Shown: positions 11,426 through 24,339 of the stretch, in pieces
How positions within the stretch are numbered: position 1 is the first letter of the stretch
Layout: each line of letters begins with the position of its first letter
Source: Glandiceps talaboti
Taxonomy: Eukaryota > Hemichordata > Enteropneusta > Spengelidae
Assembly (NCBI RefSeq): GCF_964340395.1
Contig: NC_135558.1
Span: forward strand, 6,045,001 to 6,109,000
Length of the DNA stretch: 64,000 bases
Reading direction: 5' to 3'
Made by a program: the position numbers and the translations under genes
The notes under the pieces: model-generated
The model's database searches: none
What the model saw: only the letters and a program-made list of their open reading frames with translations
What the model was told of the DNA's origin: nothing

Positions 11426-12789
11426 TATATCGCAGCCTTGAAGTGATATTAACCTCTTTGATATCACTCGATATCGCAGCCTTGAAATGATATTAACCTC
11501 TTTAATATCACTCGATATCGCAGCCTTGAAGTGATATTAACCTCTTTGATATCACTCGATATCGCAGCCTTGAAGTGATATTAACCTCTTTAATATCACT
11601 CGATATCGCAGCCTTGAAGTGATATTAACCTCTTTGATATCATTCGATATCGCAGCCTTGAAGTGATATTAACCTCTTTGATATCATTCGATATCGCAGC
11701 CTTGAAGTGATATTAACCTCTTTAATATCACTCGATATCGCAGCCTTGAAGTGATATTAACCTCTTTGATATCATTCGATATCGCAGCCTTGAAGTGATA
11801 TTAACCTCTTTGATATCATTCGATATCGCAGCCTTGAAGTGATATTAACCTCTTTGATATCACTCGATATCGCAGCCTTGAAGTGATATTAACCTCTTTG
11901 ATATCATTCGATATCGCAGCCTTGAAGTGATATTAACCTCTTTGATATCACTCAATATCGCAGCCTTGAAGTGATATTAACCTCTTTGATATCATTCGAT
12001 ATGGCAGCCTTGAAGTGATATTAACCTCTTTGATATCACTCGATATCGCAGCCTTGAAGTGATATTAACCTCTTTGATATCGCTCGATATCGCAGCCTTG
12101 AAGTGATATTAACCTCTTTGATATCACTCGATATCGCAGCCTTGAAGTGATATTAACCTCTTTGATATCGCTCGATATCACAGCCTTGAAGTGATATTAA
12201 CCTCTTTGATATCGCTCGGTATCGCAGCCTTGAAGTGATATTAACCTCTTTGATATCACTCGATATCGCAGCCTTGAAGTGACATTGACCTCTTTGATAT
12301 CACTCGATATCGCAGCCTTGAAGTGATATTAACCTCTTTGATATCGCTCGATATCGCAGCCTTGAAGTGATATTAACCTCTTTAATATCACTCGATATCG
12401 CAGCCTTGAAGTGATATTAACCTCTTTGATATCACTCGATATCGCAGCCTTGAAGTGATATTAACCTCTTTGATATCGCTCGATATCACAGCCTTGAAGT
12501 GATATTAACCTCTTTGATATCGCTCGGTATCGCAGCCTTGAAGTGATATTAACCTCTTTGATATCACTCGATATCGCAGCCTTGAAGTGACATTGACCTC
12601 TTTGATATCACTCGATATCGCAGCCTTGAAGTGATATTAACCTCTTTGATATCGCTCGATATCGCAGCCTTGAAGTGATATTAACCTCTTTAATATCACT
12701 CGATATCGCAGCCTTGAAGTGATATTAACCTCTTTGATATCACTCGATATCGCAGCCTTGAAGTGATATTAACCTCTTTCATGTCACTC
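11426..12789. repeat. 44-bp satellite array, 31 monomers
   Basis: Thirty-one head-to-tail monomers (start GATATCGCAGCCTTGAAGTG, middle ATATTAACCTCTTT, end GATATCACTC). Starts step by exactly 44 from 11,426 to 12,746, with no net length change. Monomers differ at a few positions: G/A after CTTT, ACTC/ATTC/GCTC at the end, and CGCAG/CACAG at the start. Each unit can fold through AGTGATAT against ATATCACT. Monomers 17-23 (12,130-12,437) and 24-30 (12,438-12,745) show the same ordered variant series, including the rare GACATTGACC and CTCGGTATC forms, so a 308-bp seven-monomer block has been duplicated. There are no spacers, so it is not a CRISPR array. Confidence 0.97.
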
Positions 12790-13881
12790 GGTAAAACCCT
12801 TTTTGTAGTTGAAGTATTCATCACCGGACACTTTATTGTCTTTTCTAAAATACGAAACAAAAATCTTTCTGACTTATTCAGAGCAAGTTTGACGTGTTTA
12901 AAGTTCCCGATGGAACACAGTCCAAGCTGTGTGTCACCAGTTAACTTAAGTAGGCCTATTTATTTTTGATATTTGCAAGTCACCGCATATAAATGTTTGT
13001 CTCTAATCAACACCACTTTTGTAATTGGCCACACTAACTCGTACTCCCAACCCAACACAATTGTTCGAACGGATTTTTGAATTGGTCTGGTCTGAAGCAT
13101 GACCCGCAGTCAAAGTTACATTTTGTAAACCCTATAACACTTTTTTTTCAGTGTGTCCTAAACTATTTACTAAAACCGGAAAGAAAAGCTAGATTTCCAA
13201 CTTCCAAGTATAACGCTGTTCCAGAAACTAGTACTATATTTAGATGTATTCGCTTTGCCTACAGGCTATCGGTTTAGTTAACCAAGTTTTAGAGAAAAAA
13301 TAACCCAATGAATTATGAATCTCCCACTCAATGATATCTAGAGATGCGGAAATTGGAACTACGTACATTGTCACCTTTTAAAAATAGATAAGTAAATGGA
13401 AATATGATAAAATTGTCATCAATATATCTTTTGAAATCATGCGCAGGGTTTTGTTACAAACGATCAGAACGACCGATACGCTATCTACGGTGATAAGACT
13501 AGAGTTAATGTTAAACAGTGTATCAATATTTGTTTTAACTGGAGGCAAAGGTATTCCCTTCCTTCTTCAATCATATTTTTACTTTTTATCAGTCAACGAT
13601 ATACATAGGAAAGTTTGGAGAAACTTTACAGTACACAAGGCTTGAGTGTGACTCATATGTAATGAAATGCCATCTTCTTCATGTTTGATTCCCACAAGGG
13701 ATTGAAACATTAAACAAGTACACACAGATTTAGCTTTAGCTAGGATATGTCCTGAGTGTACTATCGCAGATAGTTAACGATCGTTTCAGGGCCTACTCAA
13801 AATATGTGTTTAGTGTGAAAGAAACAGCAAAGATACACACGCACACATCCACGCTCTAACACGCGCACACGCACACACGCA
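12790..13881. other. non-coding, no gene seen
   Basis: Three plus-strand frames of 66-68 codons occur at random-looking positions. None has a recognised motif. Confidence 0.4.
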
Positions 13882-13958
13882 CATACATACATACATACAT
13901 ACATACATACATACATACATACATACATACATACATACATTCATACATTCATACATAC
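13882..13958. repeat. (CATA)n microsatellite
   Basis: An ACAC/GCAC-rich lead-in is followed by about 18 ACAT repeats, with two TTCATACA interruptions at the right end. Confidence 0.95.
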
Positions 13959-15741
13959 ACACATCAGAAACGCAACACAAACTAGTCTAAAGTAACCAGT
14001 CTTATAACGTTACAGTACAACATGTGATTACCTCGTGCAACAAGATGATCGTATGATAAACAAAATGAAGCTTGTACGATTGAGAATCTGTAAAGTGAAG
14101 TGAAGTGAAATTAGAGAACGAACATTGACCTAAAGAAGAGGAATCACCTCACAACTTACTAGGACAGTAAAACGAACTATTCACACGAGCCTTTGTAAGA
14201 CATGTATCATACATTGCAATTACACATCATGATATCCTAAATAAACAAGAATGACCAACGTTGCTTTGTTATGTGATTTAGATCTAACGAATGGGCAGAA
14301 ACATTCACACACACCTAATTACAACACTCACAAATTATTGAAATTAGGACATTCATTTCTTTCATAACGAAAGCTGTAAGCTAATTCAGTGCAAATGCAA
14401 CCTTTAGATTATGGTGCACCAACACCTTAGGATGACTGATTCCCGGGAAATTTAGCACCAGGTGGGAAGGAAAACAAATATCCGATGGATATTAACACCT
14501 TTGGGAAAAATTAAAGTCGGTAAGCAATATTGTACATACCTTTAGAATTGACGGCTGGGTGACATTAGGTCACGACTACAGGGAATTCTACTTGAAAAGT
14601 GTCCCTTACTAGGAAATATATACTCGGGATAACTGACCTCATACGATAGAAGCGAATATTATTCTCTAAAATAAGTATGAAGTTAATGACCGTAATATCC
14701 GTTTCATAAGCCCCTTCTTGTGCAATTGTACTAGTAAAATGGGCCATAAATCATTTTCAACAAATTTTATTGCCATTTCCAACTATTTTAAAATCTAAAA
14801 AAATCCGTGCAATCTGCCAGAACTGACTGAATGCATTTATGAGATTAGGAAAAATGCACTTAGTCGATCTATCGTCCATTGTGTTCACTTAAAAGTGTGT
14901 AGTTAACATAGGCATAAGTCTTCTACAATAAGCCAAAAAGGTTTGTTGCACTTGATTTTATTTCCTGTTGAAATAGGACATTTATAATGGCCCAGTTTTT
15001 ATGATAAATAAGACTGAAGTACCGTTTGCATCGTTGTTTATCATATACACTTTCTAGTCATAAGACAGCCAGCATTTGCATATACAGGACATTCTGGCCA
15101 AATGGACTGAGTTTAACTAGGGGAGGCCATTTAGTCCATTGAAATCTGCTATTTATCAAGATGGATCTCGTCATTACTAGTAAAGGACGTCTAATCTACT
15201 TAGAAAATATAGTATTTTCACTTCTCTAATCGTACACTGAAAGTCACGGGGATTTTCACAGCTTAGGTATTTTTGATCTTGATTATGATTAACTGATTAA
15301 CTTTGTAGCTCTAGAAGTAATGAACTTCAACGAAATGGTTCAAAGCTTTTCAAATTTTGAAATACACTGATTGTGATGCATGCACCTCCCAGTGTCACTA
15401 CGTTTTTCCCGCAAAACCTTATAATATCTTTAATTCTGTAAGATGTATAATGTAGAAAATGAACCTTGGCATCTTTAGTTTTTCTTCTACGTTGTCTCAG
15501 AAGTAAACACGTTTGATTGTCCAGTAAAGAACAGTGCAAAAAATAAAACCACAAACGTTATAGTCAATCCTCCTTCAATATCTACCCTATGCCAAATTCT
15601 CTGAACAAAATTCTTGATTTCTGTAAATTTCAGGGAAATGTTATTTACTCTGGAAAAAATCTGGCTTTACATGTGACATTTACAAATCACTCATGACTTT
15701 ACATTGTAGGTAAGTATATATACATTATATATACCGAGTAA

Positions 15742-15745
<4 letters not shown>
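13959..15745. other. non-coding, no gene seen
   Basis: No gene recognised. Around 15,105-15,150 an AAATGGACT phrase and its reverse complement AGTCCATT lie close together and may form a weak hairpin. Confidence 0.4.
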
Positions 15746-15836
<91 letters not shown>

Positions 15837-15888
15837 TGTATGTATGTATGTATGTATGTATGTATGTATGTATGTATGTATGTATGTA
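15746..15888. repeat. (AT)n then (TATG)n compound microsatellite
   Basis: An AT run (to about 15,809) passes directly into about 20 TATG repeats. The one-base motif change suggests the second block arose from the first. Confidence 0.97.
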
Positions 15889-16094
15889 CATGTGTACATA
15901 CATTATTTTTCATCAGACCTGTCAGATGTAAATTACCACATCTAATGGCATTCAACGAAAAGATCTTGTTTATCACCGTTTTCATTGAAAATATAATGTA
16001 TAAAATGAATTAACCAATGGTTACCTCATCCATTTTCGAGTATATTAAACCAATTCACCAAGTATATTTTCTAGACATTTTACCTCTTGTAGAG

Positions 16095-16119
16095 AAAGGT
16101 TATGCGGTGGGAGGTTGGC

Positions 16120-16164
<45 letters not shown>

Positions 16165-16226
16165 CGGTTTATACACGGTAACTAAAACAACTGGGCTAAA
16201 CGTAACGATATTTAGCACACATCATT
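16095..16226 (+). mobile_element. dispersed (TCTG)n-bearing repeat, copy 2
   Basis: AGAGAAAGGTTATGCGGTG precedes a (CTGT)n tract at 16,119-16,163. The downstream part (ACACGGTAACTAAAACAACT, on to TTTAGCACACATCA) aligns by eye with the sequence after the tract at 1,473-1,549. The order of flank, microsatellite and flank is the same in both, which supports one dispersed element. Confidence 0.5.
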
Positions 16227-17867
16227 ATTGCAGTTATCGCAAGAGCTGTTTAAAATATGGGCAAAATCCATGTACTACTAATTATCTAAATTTGGCTAAA
16301 ATTGAGTGTACCGAAATGTGCTGATTCATTGTTTTCCTAGGCCTTTTGCCAACTTATACTTAAACTGCTGAAGTGACTATCATTAACTAATTATACTTTC
16401 ACGACTTTGACTTGAATTCTTTTAAATTAGTGAGTGGATGAGATGGGCAGCGACATTAAAACATCATAATTATGGTTACAGAGGGGACCCACGTAATCAA
16501 TACACTAGTTCTTGTTGTTATATCCCCCCTCCCCGAAACCGTCATAGATGCCGCGGTTTGCAGTGATCAACATTTACAGACATCTCTACTCTTTCATTTG
16601 TAATTTAAAAGACGCTAGCTACATCAAGGCATGATTTCGTGAAGCAACTGAGGTTTATCTCGAAGTGAAAAACTCATCTAGAGTTATAAAGATACAGTAC
16701 TGTGAAATAATCTCTTGAAGGATGCTGTGGTTGAAGACGATGGGTTGTTGTTGCCAAAATTAACGTATACTATTTTGCTGAAAAAAAGAAATCGATTCCC
16801 AGTGTGTGTCGTGACAACCATCGCTGTTCTTTTATTTCAGATTTAAAAAAAAATCGACCTCTTCGCACTATTCAGGCTCGTGGCGAAAAGCACGTATCAA
16901 ATGACTTTTATGTACTCCTCCTTCTTAAAGTGGTAATCATACCCATCATTTTACACATATTATGTGGTCATTAAAATATAAAATTCTGCCATAGTTTACC
17001 TTTACCTCCTTACTGTAGAATCGACAACATAAACCTTCATAATGCTGTCAATCATCCAGCACTAATGCCTCACATTTATTTCTCGTTATACAAAGATTGC
17101 CTCGAAGAAACGTTACGAAAATCTTCGTGTCGGTCGTAACCATGGAAATAAGTCGATTCAATGACACTATTGTGGTTATCGTGGTTGTTGTTTGTATTTT
17201 GAACTCGTCAGGTTTTTTCCACTTACATTATTTGTGGAAAGATGTCGAAAACAATACGTCAGAGATTTGTGTATGGAGAAAACATTGACGAGGCGTGTTT
17301 TGTAGGTGTAAGGTACACGTATATCAAAGTGCAATAGTATTGAGGTTAAACTGAGTTCATTTTGCGTCACGGTGTCAAGCCACAACCACAGCTCATACAG
17401 ATGAAGACAACCCCCCCCCCCCCAACCGTACACCCTCCCCCATACACACACATCCACACCCTCATACTCAAAAATGTATAGTTGCTCATAATGACTGCTT
17501 TCTTTATCACTGACATTTCGCCATCCACTTCTATTTTATTAATTGACGGTTTTAATCTTTCTATTTACACCTGGTTTCAGCAAAATTGAGTACGTACTAC
17601 ACGCTAGAAGATGGATGTATTCCCTATACTGCAAATTCACTTTGTACGAATGCTTCAATCAGACTACAGACCTCTATTTCGAACCACCATTTACTGTATA
17701 GTGTCTACAATGTACTATAGCGTGTAGTGTATTCAGTGACTATAGGAAGCGTGCACATCTGGTCATATATGTAATTTTGAGATACGAGTTTCTTAAAGGA
17801 AAACAAACCCGAAAGTTGTTTTTAAAGACAGTTGTGACTTTGACTATTCATTACTGGGATTGGTCCT
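16227..17867. other. non-coding; poly(C) tract and weak inverted repeat
   Basis: A 13-base C run lies at 17,411-17,423. A short inverted pair, TACTACACGCTA near 17,594 and TAGCGTGTAGTG near 17,718, brackets about 110 bp and could be a decayed short element. No gene seen. Confidence 0.4.
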
Positions 17868-17908
17868 GGGGTGGGGGTGGGGGTGGGGGTGGGGGTGGGG
17901 TGGGGTGG
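17868..17908. repeat. (GGGGGT)n tract
   Basis: G-rich hexamer repeat on the plus strand, with runs of four to five G, a sequence type able to form G-quadruplexes. Confidence 0.9.
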
Positions 17909-19248
17909 AGTGTGAGGCTGTTAAATACCTAGTCAAATATACAAATGAAATGTCGATGAGTGTGTGGGTGGAGAGGGTGGACGAGGAGTGCAAGTGGAAC
18001 ATTTGCCTGTGTACTATGTAAGACTGACGTAACGGTAAGGCTAGCAAAATTTGACAAAGCCTGTCGACCTGAACAGGTGAAATGTTACTCGTAATTACTA
18101 AGAACCCTAGTCCGGTTCCTATACGACAGTTACGATTACTACCGTCATCTCCACTTATCGTAACGGTCGTATATGAGGAACTCGACTATAAGAACCCTTG
18201 GTCGTGGTACAAGAACGCATTATTACTATGTAAGACAGAACCTAGAGTTAATGGAGTTATAGAAAGAACTAAATTCAGAATTCTTCTCTCAAAATTCTCC
18301 CCTTTCGACATATTTCTAACCAACCCTTCCCTTCGCAATAATGACTATTCGTCACTGTGTGATTTTCATGCCCGCAAGGCATGCGCCAGTTCGCTCCACG
18401 AGAATAATGTTTTGCTTCTTTCTTTAGCATCATGTGATTAAAAGGTCGCTTTTTTCATATTTTTCGTATTGTTTTTAAAAAAAAATATTTTAGTTCGCCG
18501 CTTGTCATAATTTTCTGGATGGTGTAATTCCCATTTTTCAACCAATATCCTGCCCCCCCCCCCCCAAAAAAAAAATCTAAAATGTATCAGGCACACGAGA
18601 AACACTACGCGATTTTTAGATAGCTGCTACCGGTAATAGACTTAGTCAAGTTTTTTGTATACAAAGGAAAGCTAGAGATTTTTACCCAAATGTCGCAGGT
18701 AAAGTCGATGCCGTAGTTCCTCCAACCATTTTGTCATCCACGGCGGCGGCACGTGATGAGGAGTCGGTGTTAATCACCCGCTTCTACGATGGGGGTAGGG
18801 GGGTGTATTTCCGAGATGAACATAATTGTGAAGACATCACAAACAACACACTTTCAGAAACATGGACGAGTGTTTTTACGTTCTTAGACTTTGTTTGGTT
18901 AAAAAAAATATCAAGACTGCTGAAGCATATGCATGGATAAAGACTCGTCACAGAATGCACATCGTCGTCAAACTTTTAGACCTTATTACGGTACTGTAAG
19001 TGTACAAGACGAGTCGCTGCCATCGGAACGTATGCTCCAACTTGTGAGAATGAAAATGCATTGTTATTAATGTAGGGTAATTGTATAATATGTGATTAGT
19101 GAGCAAGGAGAAGGAGGGGGGGGGGGTATTTTACACTGCTCTCAGAAAACTCAAAACTACTTTATAATAAAAATAGTAAACGAAAATATGTTGCAGTGTC
19201 CGACGGCGATCTGACGTAAACAATTGTAAACTTTCGTGCCACTTATAT
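17909..19248. other. non-coding, no supportable gene
   Basis: A 119-codon plus frame at 18,082-18,441 is the longest non-repetitive frame nearby, but it has no recognisable domain and no splice or promoter support. A C13 run followed by about ten A lies near 18,553-18,575, and a G11 run at 19,116-19,126. Confidence 0.4.
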
Positions 19249-19306
19249 TTCCACCACCACCACCACCACCATCACCACCACCACCACCACCACCACCACC
19301 ACCATC
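19249..19306. repeat. (CCA)n trinucleotide repeat
   Basis: About 18 CCA units with two CAT interruptions. Confidence 0.95.
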
Positions 19307-19910
19307 AACACAACTGCCTCGCTATCTTTAAGATAATAATTTTCAAATACACACAACAGTTCGATGATCTATGACTTAGCGTTATCACTGACTCCACGAG
19401 CAATTCAAATACTGAGCATTTTCTCTGTTTCTTACTGGACTTTCTACACCCAAATATATCACCCTTTATGCCACGGTTGACTTTTATTTATTTTCATATA
19501 TTGCGTCTGTTCAAGGAATATTTTAAGGCTGTTTTTCATTTCATTTTATTTTTTTTACATTTCTTTGACAATTCTTCTTTCCGTGTAATCTGATATCGAA
19601 TTTGGCCAGTAGCTACATGAATTATAGAGAAGAGTGGAAGACGTGCATTTTACTTGCCGATATCTGTGTATATTGATGTGTGATACAGATAACAAGAACC
19701 ACCTCAGTACTTCGATTGTTCACTTCTCGGTATGTGATATTGTAAATTTCTGATATTATGTATGCCGTTTGATGTAATAAACTGAGTAAAGTTTTGTTTT
19801 AGGAGTTATGTGATAGTACATTCATAATTGTGATTACCGTCAACTCTGAGATTTACCGTTTTAAAAAAAACTAACATCAGATAAATACATGATCATCTCT
19901 ATACTGAATA

Positions 19911-20033
19911 TAAGGCTGGGATTAGAATTTGCGAGGGGGGCTGGGGAGAAATTGGGAGCGGCCATGAAATAAGTTGAGGGTTCAAAGGGGGGGGGCATGA
20001 AAATTCTGATGGTCTGAAAGCCCCCCCCCCCCC
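19911..20033 (+). repeat. G-rich dispersed repeat, plus copy
   Basis: Starts AAGGCTGGGATTAGAATTTG and contains GGCTGGGGAGA, a G9 run and a C13 run. The reverse complement of about 20,925-21,045 shows the same order (GGCTGGGGTCAGAATTT, a G run, CCTGGGGAGATATT), so the two are inverted copies of one family. Confidence 0.55.
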
Positions 20034-20160
20034 GAAATATTTTGCTCATAATTTGAACCAAATTAAACCTCAGGAGCGGTCGCCGCAATTACTTCTACAA
20101 CCTATATTCAGTGATGAGTTGGGTGACAGCCATGCGAATGCATTTGTATGCGTGTACGCC

Positions 20161-20176
20161 TTCCTCTATCTGTCTC

Positions 20177-20240
<64 letters not shown>

Positions 20241-20246
20241 GTCTCC

Positions 20247-20345
<99 letters not shown>

Positions 20346-20390
20346 GTCTCCGTCTCTCTCTCTCTCTCTATCTCTCTCTCCCTGGAGACT
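20161..20390. repeat. (TC)n microsatellite with repeated interruption
   Basis: About 220 bp of CT dinucleotides. The interruption TAGTCTCCGTCTC occurs twice, about 105 bp apart, so part of the tract was duplicated as a block. Confidence 0.97.
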
Positions 20391-20433
20391 TTTTTGAACA
20401 TTCAAACCTCGGGAGACTTGCTCACTTCATTTA

Positions 20434-20650
20434 CCGGGAGGGGGGTACTCCCTCCTATTGAGTATATGTGTCGCCTTTTGTTTTTTTCAACCTTTGGTCT
20501 AAAATGGTTGACATTTCATATCGGTGATTATGTTTTTGGGTCTACAACGGAGTCTTATAAGAATTTGAATGGTATAAACTAGGGTATCGGTTTTTGGGTC
20601 TAAATGGGTATAAAATGGCAGCATTGGCCGCACACCCTATCAGACCTGGC
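20434..20650. repeat. dispersed repeat with GGGAGGGGGGTACTCCC end
   Basis: Begins with the near-palindrome GGGAGGGGGGTACTCCCTCC and continues with spaced reiterations of GGTCTAAA(A)TGG and TTTTTGGGTCTA. Sequences with this near-palindromic start and phrase-like repetition are, from general familiarity, common dispersed repeats in marine invertebrates. No second copy is in the window, so family membership is inferred. Confidence 0.4.
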
Positions 20651-20924
20651 CATTGGTACCCCCAGGCATCTATCTACCATACATTTAATTATGAGGCTGT
20701 CAATATCCAAGCGAATGTGTGTGTGTCTGCCAAAATATCTCTGTATAAGTTAAAGTGTGGGTAATATAGCCATACAGTTGTATAATAATGTATTGAGAAC
20801 AAAATCTGGGTATTGAAGACAATTTTCAAGTACTCTATGGCTTCCGATAATATGTATGGTTTGAAATTTTATGCCACTAAATGGTCCCCTACATGTCGTT
20901 ATTTTCAAAAATGTACTTACAAGA

Positions 20925-21045
20925 AAAAGGGGGCAAGAAACGTTTTGAAAACACGAAAGTGAGGCTGCGAAATTTTTTTTTTACCAAAACAATATCTCCC
21001 CAGGTCCCCCCCCTTTCGTAAATTCTGACCCCAGCCTAATATCAA
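20925..21045 (-). repeat. G-rich dispersed repeat, minus copy
   Basis: The inverted counterpart of 19,911-20,033. On the minus strand it reads GGCTGGGGTCAGAATTTACG, then a G run, then CCTGGGGAGATATT. It has diverged moderately, mostly in homopolymer lengths. Confidence 0.55.
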
Positions 21046-22530
21046 TGAGAGCTTATACATCACAATACATTTCAATGGCCAATATTTCAAAATGCCTGCA
21101 AGTTCCAAGCATGAGCTTATTTAATTTATTGAAAGAATCGTTGAAACTTTTCCGAGTTCTTCAAATGACGTCACATACTCTGTTGGGGTGATAGACAGTA
21201 CACAGAACCATCGGACAAAATCTGACGTATCTGTCGTCATGGCAACTTTGTATATTTCAGTTTGATCGTCTACGATCTCTAGACAATGTCCGATGTGAAA
21301 GGGTATTGTTTGATCGGCGAAAAAGATAACACATGTATGGAGAGTGTTTTTTGGTCCGATTGTAATTATTTTTCTTTTATCTCCTATTTTTACTTTTTGC
21401 CAATTCGTTTGCTTTCCCGGTATCTGTTTGATTTTATCATCATTACGATTGTCAGTTTGGTCATTTCTTAACGTATAAGCATCTTATGTCCTGTTTGTAT
21501 TTCTGTTTAGTAGATATCATAGTTCCTGGCCAAACGTTTTTGGTTACTATGGTAATTTTGCCGCCCAACCGTGGCGACACACCGAGTCCTGCGTTACAAC
21601 ATGGATTACGTACGTATCTGTTGAGAAGAGGTGTTGCTGTTTTAAGTCATCAGTTATCGTTTGTGTGAACTTTCTTTGTCATTTTCTGGCTGTACATGTT
21701 GCGTTGAGTTTACTCCCAAACGAGTCGTTTCCTTGTCTGTGGTTTGATGAGGTTTACTATTTTCGTCTTTTATAAAAAATTAGTAAAGAAGTTGTGCTAC
21801 TAGTATACTATAAAACTAACGAAATCATTTTAGACATCAAATGATCAGACCTCGTTTGATCACCTGACGCCCCCCCCCCTCCACTCCTCGTCATTATTGC
21901 TGAAGATGCCGCTCTCTGTAGATATAGAGATGTACAAATCGATACGTCATATGAATAAATCATGACCCTTTCAATCTCAGTCAAAAAAAGCCGTATTGCC
22001 ACTTTAGGATATGAGAATGGAAGGTACCATGACGAGTGTTTCTTGGTCTGCGAGACAGTGAATTAAATTCACTGTATATGTGAGACTAGCTCTGCTTCAA
22101 ACTAGATGATAACAAACATAAAGATTATTTATGAAGACAAGATATGTCGATATGTATGATTCATAGTTTTACGGTGTTTCTATTAACAGGTAGCAGCATT
22201 GAGTATATAGGTGAAGGCACTGGCTACTACAAATCTTATCTCGGAGCTGAAATGCATAAATCATGGTCTCGTTTCGTTGGAGGTATACATGATGCTGACT
22301 AGCATAGACACAACAGTAATAGTTCTACAACTTTTGATTACCGTTGATTTGTATGATCAATATGTTATACTTTTAATGAAACGAATATATAGGAATTCTG
22401 ATGACCCTTATTAAAGAAAACCAACATTTGTTCTTTGATCAGATAACACTCCTGTGAGAGTAGAATGTGAATTTATTTAGGAACCTGTCAGTTCTTCGGC
22501 CTGGGAGGGGAGAAGGTGGGGGGATTGTGT
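21046..22530. other. non-coding, no gene seen
   Basis: Only frames of 60-67 codons with no recognised motif. A C10 tract lies at 21,870-21,879. Confidence 0.4.
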
Positions 22531-22561
22531 CTATGTGTCTGTCTGTCTGTCTGTCTGTCTA

Positions 22562-22642
<81 letters not shown>

Positions 22643-22773
22643 ATGTATGTATGTATGTATGTATGTATGTATGTGTGTGTGTGTGTGTGTGTATCTGTGT
22701 CTGTGTCTGTGTCTGTGTCTGTGTCTGTGTGTTTGGCGAGGGGGTACTAAGCTTTGGCGAGGGGGTACTAAGC
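22531..22773. repeat. compound microsatellite plus 21-bp duplication
   Basis: (TCTG)n passes into (TG)n, (TATG)n, (TG)n and (TGTGTC)n. It ends in two adjacent copies of a 21-bp unit, TTTGGCGAGGGGGTACTAAGC. The many open frames across it are repeat artefacts. Confidence 0.95.
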
Positions 22774-24262
22774 TGTGAATGTTTGCATAAAAGGTTGTGG
22801 ATAGCGTAATAATTGCCTCAAAAGAACCCATAACCTCCAGATCTTGGAGGGTAACATCGCCATCAGAATTCACTGATCTTTTCCTGCTATGATACTATTA
22901 AACTTTTGTTGAGCATTTCATTCGTGTTTATACATGATGATGTTGTCTCGTGAAATATTTAAAACTGAGAGAATCAAAATGTCTATGACGATTTGTCGGA
23001 CATAATCGGCATGGCAGGGTGTCATGTTTTCAAAACAAGTGTGTGAGTACTATAGGGGTTCCATTGTGTCTTGGTTTCTACGGGGAGGTTGTCAGAGACA
23101 GTTTGTTGTACTCATAACAAGATCACCCCCCCCCCCCATTTTACACATGTGGAAGAAACTGACAAGTCCCTTATATATAAGGTTGCTTAAACATTCTCTG
23201 GATCACTCATGAATAACACAGACTCGACATGTATTGAATGTATTCAAACTAGTTATACATTTTCCCTACTTTCAAATGTAAACGTGTATATTTCTCAAGA
23301 TATAACAAGTTTCTAAGTAGCCTGAAAGATCCGGGCGTTGCTTCCACTTATAAAATGCGCTTTCTCACGCCGTGGGGTTATTGGGTAGCGAGTTACATCA
23401 GCGGGCCATACTAGGCGCTCGCGAAGTTGCCATATCACAGAGAACTACGACAGTGAGACCGTCAGGCTGAACAGCGAGCAACGGATTTTCGTCCTCACGG
23501 TCTCACAGCCTCACTGTCACGGCAGGACCTTGCAGAGTAGTTTATAAGATGTAAGCTATAAATTGAAAAATGAACTTGGTGTTGCCCGTTGTCATGGTAA
23601 CTTGTTTAGAGCGCTGTCAACTAGTTCATGAGATCTAAGACCTTTTGGGGTGATAATGCAGATGCAGATTTTCAGGCAGTTGAAAGGTTTGATAAAAGTT
23701 GTGATGACAGTTGTGTTTAGTCCATATCTTAGACAATTGCTCGGGGAAATACACCGACTCTTTGACATTATCTCCGTCGACACTATAGTTGTAATATGGT
23801 ATGTACAGTGGTTTCCATATCTGCATTTTGGAATTTCCAGGTAGCACTGTATCAATTTGACATATGTAAGTTTATTGCCGTAAGCTTTGTATGGCGGTCG
23901 AAATCAAGCAATCGGCATATCATGTGAAATTCAGTATGACTTTCGCTTGTTTTCTAAATTACTGTTTTCCGTGTTGTATTTACTTCCGATGAGATTAAAA
24001 TCTGATCTAGTTGGAGTGTCGACTTATTTTGGTATTCAGATATTCTGTTCTCTGTTTTCCATGCTCCTGGTGGCAAGGTCGGTGACCTAAAGTACGTGAA
24101 AAGTAACCAAAGTACAACTTGCAGACGATCGAGACTCGCAATGATGTGATATCCGTTTTAATCCATTCTATTCGTGACTACATTATTTTGGTAAAATGTT
24201 AGTTGTTGGAAATAACTCACAATTCATTGGTATTTAAACAATAATCAAACGAATGAGCAAAC

Positions 24263-24263
<1 letters not shown>
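22774..24263. other. non-coding; small GC-richer patch with TATA-like motif
   Basis: Between about 23,330 and 23,530 the sequence is visibly richer in GC and CpG than its surroundings and contains CTTATAAAATGCG at about 23,349. GACAGTGAG and CTCACTGTC lie inverted about 70 bp apart. This could be a promoter, but no exon with convincing coding sequence follows. Frames at 23,592-23,855 on both strands show no domain. A C12 tract lies at 23,126-23,137. Confidence 0.3.

Positions 24264-24333
<70 letters not shown>
24264..24333. repeat. (GA)n microsatellite
   Basis: GA dinucleotide run of about 70 bp followed by a G-rich edge. Confidence 0.97.

Positions 24334-24339
<6 letters not shown>

Noticed and set aside
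11426-12789. CRISPR-like array
   Set aside because: Repeats are directly adjacent with no variable spacers, and the context is eukaryotic.
18082-18441. 119-codon plus-strand frame as a gene
   Set aside because: No recognisable domain, no promoter or splice context, and composition like the surroundings.
20108-20582. Ser/Leu- and Arg/Glu-repeat proteins
   Set aside because: Translations of the (TC)n tract on both strands.
23592-23855. Overlapping 64-87-codon frames on both strands
   Set aside because: No recognised domain on either strand and no splice support.
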